Positions 1 to 8,898 of a stretch of 64,000 nucleotides of DNA are shown piece by piece. The position numbers were made by a program, and so were the translations under genes. Within the stretch, counting starts at the first letter, position 1. Each line of letters opens with the position of its first letter. This stretch comes from Aurantimonas sp. Leaf443 (lineage in GTDB: Bacteria; Pseudomonadota; Alphaproteobacteria; Rhizobiales; Rhizobiaceae): the NCBI RefSeq assembly GCF_001425575.1, contig NZ_LMRD01000008.1:205171-269170 (forward strand). The letters are read 5' to 3'. The notes under the pieces were generated by a model. That model did not search any database and was not told the DNA's origin. It saw only the letters and a list, made by a program, of their open reading frames with translations.

Positions 1-398
1 TTCGGCCGTCCGGGCTCGAGCAGCGTCTCCTCGGTGATCGTGCCGGGGGTGACGACGCGCACGACGTCGCGCCGCACGACGGACTTGGAGCCGCGCTTCC
101 TCGCCTCGGCCGGGTCCTCGACCTGCTCGCAGACGGCGACGCGATGGCCGAGCGCGATGAGGCGGTTGAGATAGTCGTCGGCCGAGACGACGGGCACGCC
201 GGCCATCGGGATGTCTTCGCCAAGGTGCTTGCCGCGCTTGGTGAGCGAGATGCCGAGCGCGCGCGAGGCCTCGGCCGCGTCCTCGAAGAACAGCTCGTAG
301 AAATCGCCCATGCGATAGAACAGGAGGCAATCGGGATTGGCCGCCTTGATCTCGATATATTGCGCCATCATCGGCGTCGGAGCGGCGGCCTGGTCCAT
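1..398 (-). CDS. mutS: DNA mismatch repair protein MutS, N-terminal part (runs off the left edge)
   Basis: Only the first ~132 residues are present; the rest lies beyond base 1. The reading frame is open to the edge and shows the MutS mismatch-recognition domain I: a start [18 protein letters not shown], then [15 protein letters not shown], which holds the conserved Phe of the Phe-X-Glu type mismatch-binding region, then LTKRG and the MAGVP stretch. MutS scans DNA as a dimer, binds mismatches and recruits MutL. The ATG at 396-398 is chosen because MAQYIEIK directly after it aligns with the usual MutS N-terminus; further ATGs about 10 codons in are possible. No strong ribosome binding site is visible. 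Recognition is by motif and is firm. Confidence 0.93.
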   Translation of the reverse strand, partial: MDQAAAPTPMMAQYIEIKAANPDCLLFYRMGDFYELFFEDAAEASRALGISLTKRGKHLGEDIPMAGVPVVSADDYLNRLIALGHRVAVCEQVEDPAEARKRGSKSVVRRDVVRVVTPGTITEETLLEPGRP

Positions 399-655
399 GG
401 CGGCGGTCGGAAATCCTCGATCTGGCGCCGGGCGGGCCGGCGCCCCGATGCTCTAACCGCCGGCCGGCGCTTGCGAAAGCCCCGCGCCGCGCGCGCAGGA
501 CCCGTCGGCGGTGCGGAACGGCGCTGCAGCGCGCGCCGTTGCAGCGCGGCGACGGCTGCGCCATCTTAAGGCCCGTCAGGCTGCGTTCATCCGCTTGGGG
601 CTATGAGGGCTCCTTCGGGTCGTGCGGCCCGCGCATCAAGGGACGACGACCGACC

Positions 656-931
656 ATGCCCAGGACCCTCAAAGCCACGCTCTTCGCGCTCGCCGCCGCC
701 GGGGCCCTGTGGATGAGCCCCGCGGCCGCGCAGAACGTCTTCGACTACGCCGTCTCGCACCCGACCGACAATGCCCACCTGCCGCAGCCGCCCGCCCCCG
801 GCGATTCGGTGCCGCAGTCGGTCTCGCTCGTGAAGATCGAGGGCAACGATTCGCTGGCTTACTTCTATTATGACGGGCGCCCGGTCATCGTGGACCTGAA
901 GACCCGCTCCGTCGTGCGCGTCGGCCAATAG
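656..931 (+). CDS. Small secreted protein, DUF1236-like C-terminus
   Basis: A 91-residue product. Residues 1-25 form a clear Sec signal peptide (basic MPRTLK, hydrophobic core, cleavage after SPAAA). The mature part is Pro-rich, then ends in YFYYDGRPVIVDLKTRSVV, which resembles the closing beta-hairpin of DUF1236-type periplasmic proteins of rhizobia (a pattern of the form N-D/G-R-x-V-L-V-D-x-x-T-R-x-V-V). The ATG at 656 gives a well formed signal peptide; an upstream in-frame ATG at 539 would spoil it. It stands alone, divergent from mutS and convergent with olsB. Function unknown; the family tie is my inference from the tail pattern. Confidence 0.65.
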   Translation: MPRTLKATLFALAAAGALWMSPAAAQNVFDYAVSHPTDNAHLPQPPAPGDSVPQSVSLVKIEGNDSLAYFYYDGRPVIVDLKTRSVVRVGQ

Positions 932-1086
932 GCGGAGCGCCGGCGTCGGGTCGCGGTCCCTGTCGGGAAGACGGTGGGGCGGCCGGCGGTCCGGCGGTTG
1001 AACCCTTTCGACCGGCGAGCACGGCCGGCGACGGGTCGGGCGCGCCCCGCCGTCGCATATGGATCTCGGCCCCTGCCCCGCTCGGT

Positions 1087-2001
1087 TCAGGCGGCGAAGC
1101 GGCCGGCGTCGGCGCCGTAATGGCCGATATAGCGCGGGTTGATGCGCTCGCGCGGCAGGACGACGAGGACGTCGGTCGTGCCGAACTGGTGGTCCACCAC
1201 CGCCCCTTCCCCGACATAGCCGCCGAGGCGCAGATAGCCTTTCAGGAGCGGCGGCAGGGCGGCGAGCGCGCGGCGCGCATCGCCGCTGGCCACGCCCTCG
1301 TCCAGGAACGTGCCGCGATTCTCCTGCGCGCGCACGTGCCATTCCGCGGGCGCGGCGGCGTTCTCGCGCAGGAAGGCGAGCGGCTGGGCGAGCGCGTCGG
1401 GATCGGTGCCGGCCAGCGAGGCGCAGCCGAAGAGCGCATCGATGCGGTGCTCCAGGACATAGGCCCAGATGCCCTGCCACAGGAGCTCGACCGTGCGCTT
1501 GCCGCGATAGTCCTTCAGCACGCAGGAGCGGCCGAGTTCCAGGAAGCGCATGCCGGCATGGCGGGCGAGAAGCGGCGCGATGTCGAATTCCTGCGCGGTG
1601 TAGAAGCCGCCGGCCAGCGCCGCGCGCTCGCCCCGCAGGAGCCGGTAGGTGCCGACGATCCTGTCCGAGGCCTGCCCCGGCCGCGCCGTGTCGATGACGA
1701 GGAGATGGTCGCACCAGCGGTCGAAGGCGTCGCTGTCGCGATGCGTCATGCGCTGGAGCGCCGAGGGGCGGGCGGCCATCTCCTCGTAGAAGACGTGGTA
1801 GCGCAGCCGCTGCGAGGCCTTCACCTCGGCCACGGAACGGGCGAGGCGCACCTCCAGCGAGCCGATGCGCCCGAGAAGCGGCGCGGCGCCGAAGCGCGTC
1901 GGCCGGTTAAGGTCCGGCAGCGCGTCCCTCATGGCGTCACCGAGGCGGGCCAGGAACGGACCGAAGAGATCGGGGCGACCCTTCGCGACGACATCAAGCA
2001 T
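1087..2001 (-). CDS. olsB: L-ornithine N-alpha-acyltransferase OlsB (GNAT-like, hemolysin-type acyltransferase)
   Basis: A 304-residue protein of the OlsB family, which transfers a 3-hydroxyacyl group from acyl-ACP to ornithine, the first step of ornithine-lipid synthesis at the inner membrane. The sequence shows the family hallmarks in order: LRYHVFYEEM (~83-92), CDHLLVID (~112-119), VGTYRLL (~130-136), EFDIAPLL, FLELGRSCV (~168-176), and FGCASLAGTDP (~206-216). The start ATG is preceded by GGAGG. Length matches the family. In many rhizobia olsB is followed by the O-acyltransferase gene olsA; here no olsA follows, the next gene being convergent. Confidence 0.88.
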   Translation of the reverse strand: MLDVVAKGRPDLFGPFLARLGDAMRDALPDLNRPTRFGAAPLLGRIGSLEVRLARSVAEVKASQRLRYHVFYEEMAARPSALQRMTHRDSDAFDRWCDHLLVIDTARPGQASDRIVGTYRLLRGERAALAGGFYTAQEFDIAPLLARHAGMRFLELGRSCVLKDYRGKRTVELLWQGIWAYVLEHRIDALFGCASLAGTDPDALAQPLAFLRENAAAPAEWHVRAQENRGTFLDEGVASGDARRALAALPPLLKGYLRLGGYVGEGAVVDHQFGTTDVLVVLPRERINPRYIGHYGADAGRFAA

Positions 2002-2161
2002 CTCGAACCTCCGGCGTCGGGCCTCCAGCCTTGCCCCAGCGCTCTAAGGCCCCATGACGAAGATTTGATGACGCCGGCGCGCCGGCGCAAGTCCGCCATC
2101 GCGTCTGCCTCCGAAGAGATCGGGCGCCGGATGTCGGGCCGCCCTTCGCCGTCCGGTCCGG

Positions 2162-3154
2162 TCACGCCATGTCCACCGCGACGCGGCCGCGCACGCGCCC
2201 GTCCACGATCGCATGCGCGGTCTCGACGATCTCGTCGAAGCCGATCCGCGTCGTCATCGCGTCCAGCCGGGCGGGGTCGAGGTCGCGCGCCAGCCTGTCC
2301 CAGGCCTCGAGCCGCAGCGCACGCGGCGCCATCACGCTGTCGACGCCCAGGAGCGAGACGCCGCGCAGGATGAAGGGCGCCACGCTCGTCGGCAGGTCCA
2401 TCCCCTGCGCGAGGCCGCAGGCGGCCACCGCGCCCCCGCGCGAGGTCTGGGCGAGGACATTCGCCAGCGTGTGGCTGCCGACCGCGTCGACGCCGGCGAT
2501 CCAGCGCTCCTTGCCGAGCGGCTTGCCGGGCTCGGAGAGTTCGGCGCGGTCGAGGATCTCGGCGGCGCCGAGGCCCTTGAGATAGTCCGCCTCCTGCGGC
2601 CGGCCGGTCGAGGCGACGACGTGCCAGCCGAGCCGGGCGAGGAGCGCGACGGCGACCGAGCCGACGCCGCCGGCGGCCCCCGTCACGATCACCGGCCCGT
2701 GCGACGGGACGAGGCCCGCCCGCTCGAGCGCCAGCACGCAGAGCATGGCCGTGTAGCCGGCGGTGCCGATCGCCATGGCCTGCAGCGGCGTGAAGGCCTG
2801 CGGCAGCGGCACCAGCCACTCGCCCTTCAGGCGCGCGCGGCCGGCATAGGCGCCGTAATGCACCTCGCCGACGCCCCAGCCGTTGAGGACGACGCGGTCG
2901 CCCGGCGTCCAGGCCTCGTTGCGCGAACGGATCACGGTGCCGGCGAGGTCGATGCCGGGGATCATCGGCCAGCGGCGCACCACGGGCGAGCGGCCGGTGA
3001 TGGCGAGCCCGTCCTTGTAGTTGACGGTCGTCGCCTCCACGGCGATGTCGACGTCGCCGTCCATCAGGTCGTCAGGCGTCAGCGTCACCACGTCCACGGA
3101 CTGGACCTTGGCCTCGTCGCGCGAGATCAGGATCGCCTTGAATTCGTCCGCCAT
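2162..3154 (-). CDS. acuI: Acrylyl-CoA reductase-type zinc-free MDR oxidoreductase (AcuI/YhdH)
   Basis: A 330-residue medium-chain dehydrogenase/reductase of the YhdH/AcuI family, which reduces acrylyl-CoA to propionyl-CoA with NADPH and detoxifies acryloyl groups. Visible signatures: NYKDGLAITG near residue 45-55, the catalytic-domain IPGIDLAGTV, and the Rossmann motif TGAAGGVGSVAVALL near 155-169. It lacks the zinc-ligand pattern of alcohol dehydrogenases, as expected of this branch. The ATG at 3154 is chosen because it is preceded by GGAGG and begins the conserved MADEFKAI; longer reading upstream has no family match. It sits 102 bp beyond the lspA stop and on the same strand. Confidence 0.87.
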   Translation of the reverse strand: MADEFKAILISRDEAKVQSVDVVTLTPDDLMDGDVDIAVEATTVNYKDGLAITGRSPVVRRWPMIPGIDLAGTVIRSRNEAWTPGDRVVLNGWGVGEVHYGAYAGRARLKGEWLVPLPQAFTPLQAMAIGTAGYTAMLCVLALERAGLVPSHGPVIVTGAAGGVGSVAVALLARLGWHVVASTGRPQEADYLKGLGAAEILDRAELSEPGKPLGKERWIAGVDAVGSHTLANVLAQTSRGGAVAACGLAQGMDLPTSVAPFILRGVSLLGVDSVMAPRALRLEAWDRLARDLDPARLDAMTTRIGFDEIVETAHAIVDGRVRGRVAVDMA

Positions 3155-3256
3155 GGCCTGCGCCTCCTCCCGGCCGGCCGCATCGAGCCGGCGCGGCCTT
3201 GTCGCCCTACCAGGGCTCGTTCGTCTCTCCGGCACAGAGCGCGAAGAGGCGCCAAG

Positions 3257-3763
3257 TCAAGCCTTGCGGCCGTCCTCGCCCGCCACGGCGCGCGCGCGCC
3301 GGGGCGCCAGCACGAACTCGTCGAAGAGGATGAAGGCCGCGCCGACCGAGATGAAGGCGTCGGCGAGATTGAAGACGGCGAAGGACCAGACGGGCGTGTG
3401 GAAATAGACGTAGTCCACGACATAGCCGAGGAAGACGCGGTCGATGAGGTTGCCGATGGCCCCGCCGACGATCATCGCGAGGCCGAGATGGGAGACGAGG
3501 CGCTCGCGCGGGGTCTTCCACCAGACCCAGAGGACGGCGACGAGGACGAGGCCGGCCAGGAGCGCCAGCCACAGGTCGTCGAGGCCGGAGAACATGGAGA
3601 AGGCGATGCCGGTGTTGCGCGCGTGGTAGAGCGACAGGAAGGGCAGGAGCTCGATCAGGTCGCCGAGCGGCATGGTGGCGACGACGAGCCACTTGATCGC
3701 CTGGTCGGCGAGGACCGCGACGAGGACGAGGAGCAGATTGCGGGCGAAGAGGGTCTTCGTCAA
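3257..3763 (-). CDS. lspA: Lipoprotein signal peptidase (signal peptidase II)
   Basis: A 168-residue, four-helix membrane aspartyl protease that cleaves prolipoproteins ahead of the lipidated Cys. Both catalytic aspartates are present: Asp117 in GYVVDY and Asp135 in FNLADAF, along with GNLIDR. The start is inferred to be TTG at 3761-3763, overlapping the stop of the upstream RNA methyltransferase gene in a TTGA junction, so translation is probably coupled. No ATG exists at a sensible position. It has the usual length (~165 residues). It would process lipoproteins such as the L,D-transpeptidase at 51.7-52.4 kb. Confidence 0.93.
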   Translation of the reverse strand: MTKTLFARNLLLVLVAVLADQAIKWLVVATMPLGDLIELLPFLSLYHARNTGIAFSMFSGLDDLWLALLAGLVLVAVLWVWWKTPRERLVSHLGLAMIVGGAIGNLIDRVFLGYVVDYVYFHTPVWSFAVFNLADAFISVGAAFILFDEFVLAPRRARAVAGEDGRKA

Positions 3764-4626
3764 AGCGTCAGCGCCTTCCGTCGGGCCTCGAAGATCATGA
3801 TGCCGGTGGCGACCGCGAGGTTCAGGCTGTCGGCGCGTCCGGCCTGGGGAATGCGCACGAGCGTGTCGCAGGCCGCGGCGAGCGTCGGCGAGAGGCCGGC
3901 CTGCTCGTTGCCCATGAGAAGGACGGCGGGCCTGGCGCCGTAGTCGGGCGTGCGGTAGTCCACCGCCCCTTCCATGTGGGTGCCGGCGACGAGGCCCTTG
4001 AAGGTGGAGCGGAAGTTCAGGAACTCGGCCTCCGTGACGCGGGCGATGGGCACGGCGAAGATCGAGCCCATCGTGGCGCGCACCGTCTCCAGCGCGAACG
4101 GGTCGGTGCATTCGCCCACGAGCGCGACGCCGCAGACGCCGGCCGCGTCCGCCGTGCGCAGGATCGTGCCGAGATTGCCGGGATCGCGCACCCGGTCGAG
4201 CGCGACGAGGAGGCCGCCCGCGGCGGGCGCCATCCTGTCGAGCCGCGACAGGCGGCGCCGGAAGACGCCGACGGCGCTCTGCGGGTTGTCGCGCCGCGTG
4301 ATGGCCTCCAGCACCTTGGCGCTCGCCTCCACGAGGTCGGCGCCTGCGGCGACCGTGCGCGCGGCGGTGCGCGACAGGAGCTCGCCCGACAGCGCCGCCT
4401 TGCCGACGACGAGCGTCTCGATCTCCCAGCCGGCGTCGAGCGCGTCGATGACGAGCTTCAGCCCCTCGGCGAGGAAGAGCCCGGTCTCGTCGCGATGCTT
4501 CTTCTGGCCGAGCGCGCGGATGTCCTTGACGATCGGGTTTGAGACGCTGGCGATCTCCTTCACCCGGCCGGGGGCCTTCGTGGGCTGGTGCGGGGGTCTT
4601 GCGCCGGTCGGCGCCCTGTCGGTCAT
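3760..4626 (-). CDS. TrmH/SpoU family RNA 2'-O-methyltransferase
   Basis: A 288-residue SPOUT-class methyltransferase. An N-terminal substrate-binding domain (VSNPIVKDIRAL, then DETGLFLAEG) is followed by the SpoU domain with the three knotted motifs: LDRVRDPGNLGTILRTADAAG (motif 1, ~155-175), VLLMGNEQAGLS (motif 2, ~240-251) and IPQAGRADSLNLAVATGI (motif 3, ~260-277). Such enzymes 2'-O-methylate a specific rRNA or tRNA ribose; the exact site cannot be told from sequence. The start ATG overlaps the stop of the preceding methyltransferase gene by 4 bp, and its own stop overlaps lspA, making a tightly coupled three-gene unit. Confidence 0.9.
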   Translation of the reverse strand: MTDRAPTGARPPHQPTKAPGRVKEIASVSNPIVKDIRALGQKKHRDETGLFLAEGLKLVIDALDAGWEIETLVVGKAALSGELLSRTAARTVAAGADLVEASAKVLEAITRRDNPQSAVGVFRRRLSRLDRMAPAAGGLLVALDRVRDPGNLGTILRTADAAGVCGVALVGECTDPFALETVRATMGSIFAVPIARVTEAEFLNFRSTFKGLVAGTHMEGAVDYRTPDYGARPAVLLMGNEQAGLSPTLAAACDTLVRIPQAGRADSLNLAVATGIMIFEARRKALTL

Positions 4627-5738
4627 GGGGTCGGGGTCCAGCGTGAGAAGAGCGAGGTGGAGAGGAGGCGCGGCTCGGCGCCGGCCTCGCGGATGAGGAG
4701 TTCGCCCGCCTCCACCGTGCCGCCGGCGCCCCGGAAACATTCCTGCATCAGGGCCGAGAGGCCGTAGAAGGACGAGCGGATGGAATAGGCGGTGAGGATG
4801 ACGAAGAGCGGCCGGGCTGAGAGGAGCGCGCGCATCAGCGCCATGAGATAGGGCAGGTCGTCGAAGATCTGCCAGACCTCGCCCTTGGGCCCGCGGCCGA
4901 ATTTCGGCGGATCGAGGAGGATGGCGTCGTAGCGGCTGCCGCGCTTCACCTCGCGCTCGGCATAGCGCACCGCGTCCTCGCAGATCCAGCGGATCGGCCG
5001 GTCGGCAAGGCCCGCGAGATCCTGGTTCTCGCGAGCCCAAAGGATCGCCTTCTTCGAGGCGTCGACATGGGTGACCTCGGCGCCGGCGCGCGCGGCGAGA
5101 AGCGAGGCGAGGCCCGTATAGCCGAAGAGGTTGAGAAGCCGCACCGGGCGCCCGGCGCGCTCGATGGCGCCCGCCGCATAGGACCAGTGCGCCGCCTGCT
5201 CGGGAAAGACGCCGACATGGCGGAAGGAAGTGAAGCGCCCGTGATAGGAGAGCCCGTCCTGCAGGAGCGGCCAGGTCTCGCCGAGCGGCTCCTTCGGGAA
5301 GCGCCAGCGCCCGGCGCCCTCCTCGTCGATGTCGCCGGTGAAGATCGCGTCGGCGCCGTCCCAGTCCCGCGCGGCGAGCCGGCGCAGCCAGATCGCCTGG
5401 TTCTCCGGGCGGCGCACGGTAAGCGGCCCGTAGCGCTCGAGCTTCTCGCCGGCGCCCGAATCCAGGAGCGCGTAGTCGGGCGAGGGTTCGAGCGTCAGGA
5501 TGACGGGGGCGACGCTTGCGGGAAGCGCTCCGGCGGGCGCGGGCAGGACGAGGCGTTCGGGCGCGGTCCCGGCCGGCGCCGGGTTTCGGGCCTCCGGCCG
5601 CGCATCCGCGCGCGGGCCGGGCTTTGCCGCGCGCGAGGGCGCCTCGCCGCCGGGACGATGCTCCCGCGGCCCGCCCGTCCTGTCGCCGCGGCCCGCCTTC
5701 GAGGCCGGTCCCCGTTCCGGCCGCCGCACTCGCGCCAC
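4623..5738 (-). CDS. Class I SAM-dependent methyltransferase, rRNA (RlmI/RlmK-like) type
   Basis: A 371-residue protein with a basic, low-complexity N-terminus (~residues 1-70, rich in Arg, Pro and Ala) and a Rossmann methyltransferase domain. Motif I is LLNLFGYTGLASLLAA, followed by VTHVDASKKAI (acidic SAM-ribose binder) and the DPPKFGRGP motif IV of base methyltransferases. The family methylates rRNA cytosine or guanine; target not determinable here. I choose the GTG at 5736-5738 because GGAGG lies 7 bases ahead of it; the frame stays open further up but would run into the promoter of the divergent CoxG-like gene. Its stop overlaps the TrmH start (ATGA). Confidence 0.85.
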   Translation of the reverse strand: MARVRRPERGPASKAGRGDRTGGPREHRPGGEAPSRAAKPGPRADARPEARNPAPAGTAPERLVLPAPAGALPASVAPVILTLEPSPDYALLDSGAGEKLERYGPLTVRRPENQAIWLRRLAARDWDGADAIFTGDIDEEGAGRWRFPKEPLGETWPLLQDGLSYHGRFTSFRHVGVFPEQAAHWSYAAGAIERAGRPVRLLNLFGYTGLASLLAARAGAEVTHVDASKKAILWARENQDLAGLADRPIRWICEDAVRYAEREVKRGSRYDAILLDPPKFGRGPKGEVWQIFDDLPYLMALMRALLSARPLFVILTAYSIRSSFYGLSALMQECFRGAGGTVEAGELLIREAGAEPRLLSTSLFSRWTPTP

Positions 5739-5887
5739 GCCCCGACCTCCATCCTTCTTTGGTTCAAGGGGCTCCTTAGCGCTTCCCCTTCGCCTTGGCA
5801 AAACCGGTAAAAGGGTCAAGACATGACGCAGCACGGCCGCACCCGCCGCTCGCGGCACCGGCCGGCCAACAAGAGGGAGGACGCATC

Positions 5888-6367
5888 ATGGATCTCAAGG
5901 GCGAATACCGCCTGCCGGCACCGCGCCAGACCGTGTGGGAGGCGCTGAACGACCCGGACGTGCTCAAGAGCTGCATTCCCGGCTGCGAGAGCCTGGAGAT
6001 GACCGGCGACAACCAGATGGCGGCGACGGTCGTCACCAAGATCGGCCCGGTCAAGGCCAAGTTCTCCGGCGAGGTGCGGCTGGAGGACATCGTGGCGCCG
6101 GAAGGCTACTCGATCGTCGGCGAGGGCAAGGGCGGCATCGCGGGCTTCGCCAAGGGCGGCGCCAAGGTGCATCTGGCCGAGGACGGGCCGGAGGCGACGA
6201 TTCTGACCTACACGGTCGAGGCGCAGGTCGGCGGCAAGATCGCCCAGCTCGGCGGCCGCCTGATCGATTCCACGGCCAAGAAGCTCTCGGCGCAGTTCTT
6301 CGACTGTTTCGCGGCCAAGGTCTCGGGCGGCACCGCCGGCGCCGAGCCGCTCGGCGAGACGGCCTGA
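5888..6367 (+). CDS. CoxG/SRPBCC family protein (carbon monoxide dehydrogenase subunit G-like)
   Basis: A 159-residue single-domain SRPBCC (START-like) protein of the CoxG family. It begins MDLKGEYRLPAPRQTVWEAL, then shows the family pattern DPDVLKSCIPGCESLE and a Gly-rich middle (GEGKGGIAGFAKGGAKV). CoxG of Oligotropha helps anchor or mature CO dehydrogenase; solitary copies like this one occur in many bacteria that have no cox operon nearby, and no cox genes are seen here, so its role is open. Start ATG is preceded by GGAGG. It is a single-gene unit followed by a hairpin terminator. Confidence 0.85.
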   Translation: MDLKGEYRLPAPRQTVWEALNDPDVLKSCIPGCESLEMTGDNQMAATVVTKIGPVKAKFSGEVRLEDIVAPEGYSIVGEGKGGIAGFAKGGAKVHLAEDGPEATILTYTVEAQVGGKIAQLGGRLIDSTAKKLSAQFFDCFAAKVSGGTAGAEPLGETA

Positions 6368-6395
6368 AACCCACTCTCCCGGCCTGTCGACGCCA

Positions 6396-6424
6396 GAAGG
6401 GCCGCCCATGCGCGGCCCTTTTTC
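6396..6424 (+). terminator. Rho-independent terminator after the CoxG-like gene
   Basis: An inverted repeat with arms AAGGGCCGC and GCGGCCCTT around a short CATG-containing loop, followed by a T run (CCTTTTTC). It lies 28 bases past the stop of the CoxG-like gene and in front of the convergent lapA-domain gene. Confidence 0.85.
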
Positions 6425-6495
6425 AGTCCGGTCCGCGCGCCCGGTTCAGTCCGGCCCCCGCGCCCGAGCGCGAGGGCATCCGCCAAGGCCGGGCG

Positions 6496-6891
6496 TCAGG
6501 CGCTGTGGCCGATGGCCATGGCGGGGCGCGGGGCGGGCAGGCCAGCGGAGGCGGCGGAAATCTGCGCGCTCGCGCGCTCCTCCTGCGCCTGCTTGAGGCG
6601 CGCCTTGGCCTCGTCGGCCTCGCGGCGCAGCTTCTCGACCTCGTATTTGCGCTTCCAGGACTTGCGGCGGTAATGGGCCTGCGTGAACCAGGTGCCGATG
6701 CCGCCGAGCACGGTGCCGAGGATGACGGCGCCCATGAGGAGGATGAACATCGGCGCCTGCAGCGCGAGCTGCGGCATGGTGCCGATCGGGTCGAGCGAGA
6801 TCGCCACGCTCTGGCGGTTGGCGACGCAGAACACCACCAGGACGATGGCGAGCGGCACCAGGATGACGATGGAGAGAAGTCTGGAGATCAT
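6496..6891 (-). CDS. LapA-domain inner-membrane protein (lipopolysaccharide assembly protein A domain, DUF1049)
   Basis: A 131-residue membrane protein. Two transmembrane helices (~residues 4-24 and ~46-68) flank a short periplasmic loop with FCVANRQSVAISLDP, the characteristic N-x-Q/x-V-x-I-S-L-D signature of the LapA domain. The C-terminal ~60 residues are a charged coiled coil (KYEVEKLRREADEAKARLKQ). In E. coli LapA works with LapB to tune LPS synthesis. In many Rhizobiales the gene lies beside ihfB and sppA, as here. The ATG at 6891 follows GAGG and starts right at helix 1. Confidence 0.85.
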   Translation of the reverse strand: MISRLLSIVILVPLAIVLVVFCVANRQSVAISLDPIGTMPQLALQAPMFILLMGAVILGTVLGGIGTWFTQAHYRRKSWKRKYEVEKLRREADEAKARLKQAQEERASAQISAASAGLPAPRPAMAIGHSA

Positions 6892-7163
6892 GGATCCTCT
6901 GGCCTTCGATCCCGCGAGGCGGGCCCCGACGGGGGAGAAGCGGCGCGCGGTCTGAGGCGGAACTATGGGGTCGCGCGGGCCGGCGTCAATCCATCGCGAG
7001 GCCGCGCCGCGCGATAAGCGCGTCCGGGGCACCGGCGGAGCCGGTCTGCCATCGCGCCCCGGTCGCGGCCGGCCCGGTCGGCGGCGGGCCGGCGGCCCCG
7101 CCGGGCGCTGCGGCGCGCGCGGCGCTTCGGCCCCGCAGCGCTCGTCGTCGCCCGGTCGCCGGT

Positions 7164-7448
7164 TCAGTCGCCGTCGTTCAGGCGCTCGCGCAGTTCCTTG
7201 CCGGCCTTGAAGAAGGGCACCCACTTCTCCTCCACCTCCACCGCCTCGCCGGTGCGCGGGTTGCGGCCCGAGCGCGGGGGACGGTTCTTGACGGAAAAGG
7301 CGCCGAAGCCGCGCAGCTCCACGCGATTGGACTCGCTGAGCGCGTCGATGATCTCGTCGAAGATGGCGTTGACGATCGTCTCCACGTCCCGCTGGTAGAG
7401 ATGCGGATTGCGGCTGGCGATCGCCTGGACGAGTTCGGACTTGATCAC
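7164..7448 (-). CDS. ihfB: Integration host factor subunit beta
   Basis: A 94-residue HU/IHF family DNA-bending protein. It carries the beta-arm signature [23 protein letters not shown] at ~47-69, with the Pro that intercalates into DNA, and the beta-subunit start IKSELVQAI. It pairs with IhfA to bend DNA in recombination and in sigma-54 dependent transcription, which is relevant because rpoN is 4 kb away. The start is GTG at 7446-7448 (no ATG fits), preceded by a G-rich ribosome binding stretch GGGGG. Length is standard. Confidence 0.94.
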   Translation of the reverse strand: MIKSELVQAIASRNPHLYQRDVETIVNAIFDEIIDALSESNRVELRGFGAFSVKNRPPRSGRNPRTGEAVEVEEKWVPFFKAGKELRERLNDGD

Positions 7449-7721
7449 GGCATTACCCCCTTGGGTCCGGGCCGCTTGGGGCCCGGCGATGATGTCGTCG
7501 GCCGGACCGCCGCCCACCGACGATCCGTCGACACGGCCGGTGGTCCCGGCGCGAAGCGCGGCCTTCCCGGCCCGGCGCCCCGCGCACCGGGCCGTCCGCC
7601 CGGCGCCGTCCGCCCGGAACCCCTCCCGGAAAAGGACGGCCGAAGCGGCCCGACCTGACGGTGCGCCAACGCGGCCCCGCCCGCCGGTGGCGGGCGAAAC
7701 CTCATTGCGATCCGTCGCTTG

Positions 7722-8687
7722 CTAACGAGGCTGCCAGAGCGACACCAGCCCGTCAAGGTGACCGGCTTCCCGTGCGAGAGCCGTGGAGAGGTCCGGGGCC
7801 TTGGGATCGAGACCGACGAGACCGTAGAGGGCGCTGCGCGCCGAGCCCAGGAGCGGGAAGCCGGGACCCGAATCCTTCGGCTCGCGGTCGACGATCTCCA
7901 GCCCTTTGGCGACGCCGCGCTCCTCCTCGAGCCAGCGCCGCACCTCCCCCTCGCCGCCGAGCGCGTCGACGAGCTTGGCGTCGAGGCCCTGCTGGCCGGA
8001 GAAGATCGAACCGTCGGCGAGGATGCGCGTCGCCTCCAGGCCGAGGCCGCGACGCTCGGCGACGAGGGCGACGAACCAGTCGTAGGTGTCCATGACGAGC
8101 CGCGAGATCATCGCCTTGGCGGCCTCCGGCGCCGGGGCGAAGGGCGAGGGCTCGGCCTTCAGCGGCGCGGACTTGATGGCGTTCACCGCGACGCCGACCT
8201 TGTCGAGGAGAACGGAGGCGTCGACATATTGGAAGATCACGCCGATCGAGCCGACGATGGAGGTGCGCCGGGCCACAATATGGTCGGTGCCGGCGGCGAT
8301 CATGTAGCCGGCGGAGGCGGCGAGCGTGCCGACCTCGGCGACGACGGGCTTGGTTGCGGCAATCGCGCGCACCGCCTCGTAGATCGTCTCGCCGCCCACC
8401 GTGGTGCCGCCGGGCGAGTCGATGCGCAGGACCAGCGCCTTGACGCTCGCGTCGTCCTTCAGCTCCTCCAGGAGCTCCAGAAGATCGTCGTCCTCGGTGA
8501 TGAGCCCCTCGATCTCGACGCGGGCGATCTGGTCTCCGAGGGCGGGCGAGGCCCTCTGCGCGAGGCCCGTGGCGAAGGGCAGCGCCACGACGGCGGCACC
8601 GGCGGCCAGGATCGCGGCGACGCGCCAGAAGCCGAGCTTGCGCCGCAGGCGGCGCCGGTCGATCAGCTCGTCGGCAGACTGGACCAT
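7722..8687 (-). CDS. sppA: Signal peptide peptidase SppA (36 kDa type)
   Basis: A 321-residue membrane-anchored serine protease that degrades signal peptides left in the membrane. A single N-terminal transmembrane helix (~21-44) is followed by one SppA domain. Visible catalytic elements are the nucleophile Ser125 in TLAASAGYM and the general-base Lys in IKSAPLK (~172-177), with RIDSPGG at ~89-95 forming the oxyanion region. It is the short, single-domain type rather than the double-length E. coli form. It is divergent from lptC and upstream of ihfB. Confidence 0.92.
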   Translation of the reverse strand: MVQSADELIDRRRLRRKLGFWRVAAILAAGAAVVALPFATGLAQRASPALGDQIARVEIEGLITEDDDLLELLEELKDDASVKALVLRIDSPGGTTVGGETIYEAVRAIAATKPVVAEVGTLAASAGYMIAAGTDHIVARRTSIVGSIGVIFQYVDASVLLDKVGVAVNAIKSAPLKAEPSPFAPAPEAAKAMISRLVMDTYDWFVALVAERRGLGLEATRILADGSIFSGQQGLDAKLVDALGGEGEVRRWLEEERGVAKGLEIVDREPKDSGPGFPLLGSARSALYGLVGLDPKAPDLSTALAREAGHLDGLVSLWQPR

Positions 8688-8898
8688 GGTGTTCGGCTCC
8701 GTGACGCAAGTTTGGCGTCAGGAGCGATACCCATATCGTTCGGGGGCCACAAGCGGCGGGGCCTGTTCCGAAGGCAAGCTTGCGTTTGGGAAGAATCGGA
8801 AGAAAGATGGCGCCCGACGCAAAATCCCCATATTGCACTGCGAGCAGGCATGAGCCGCCGCATGGGCGGCAGGTCCAGGCACCGGAGGTCCGTCCCTT

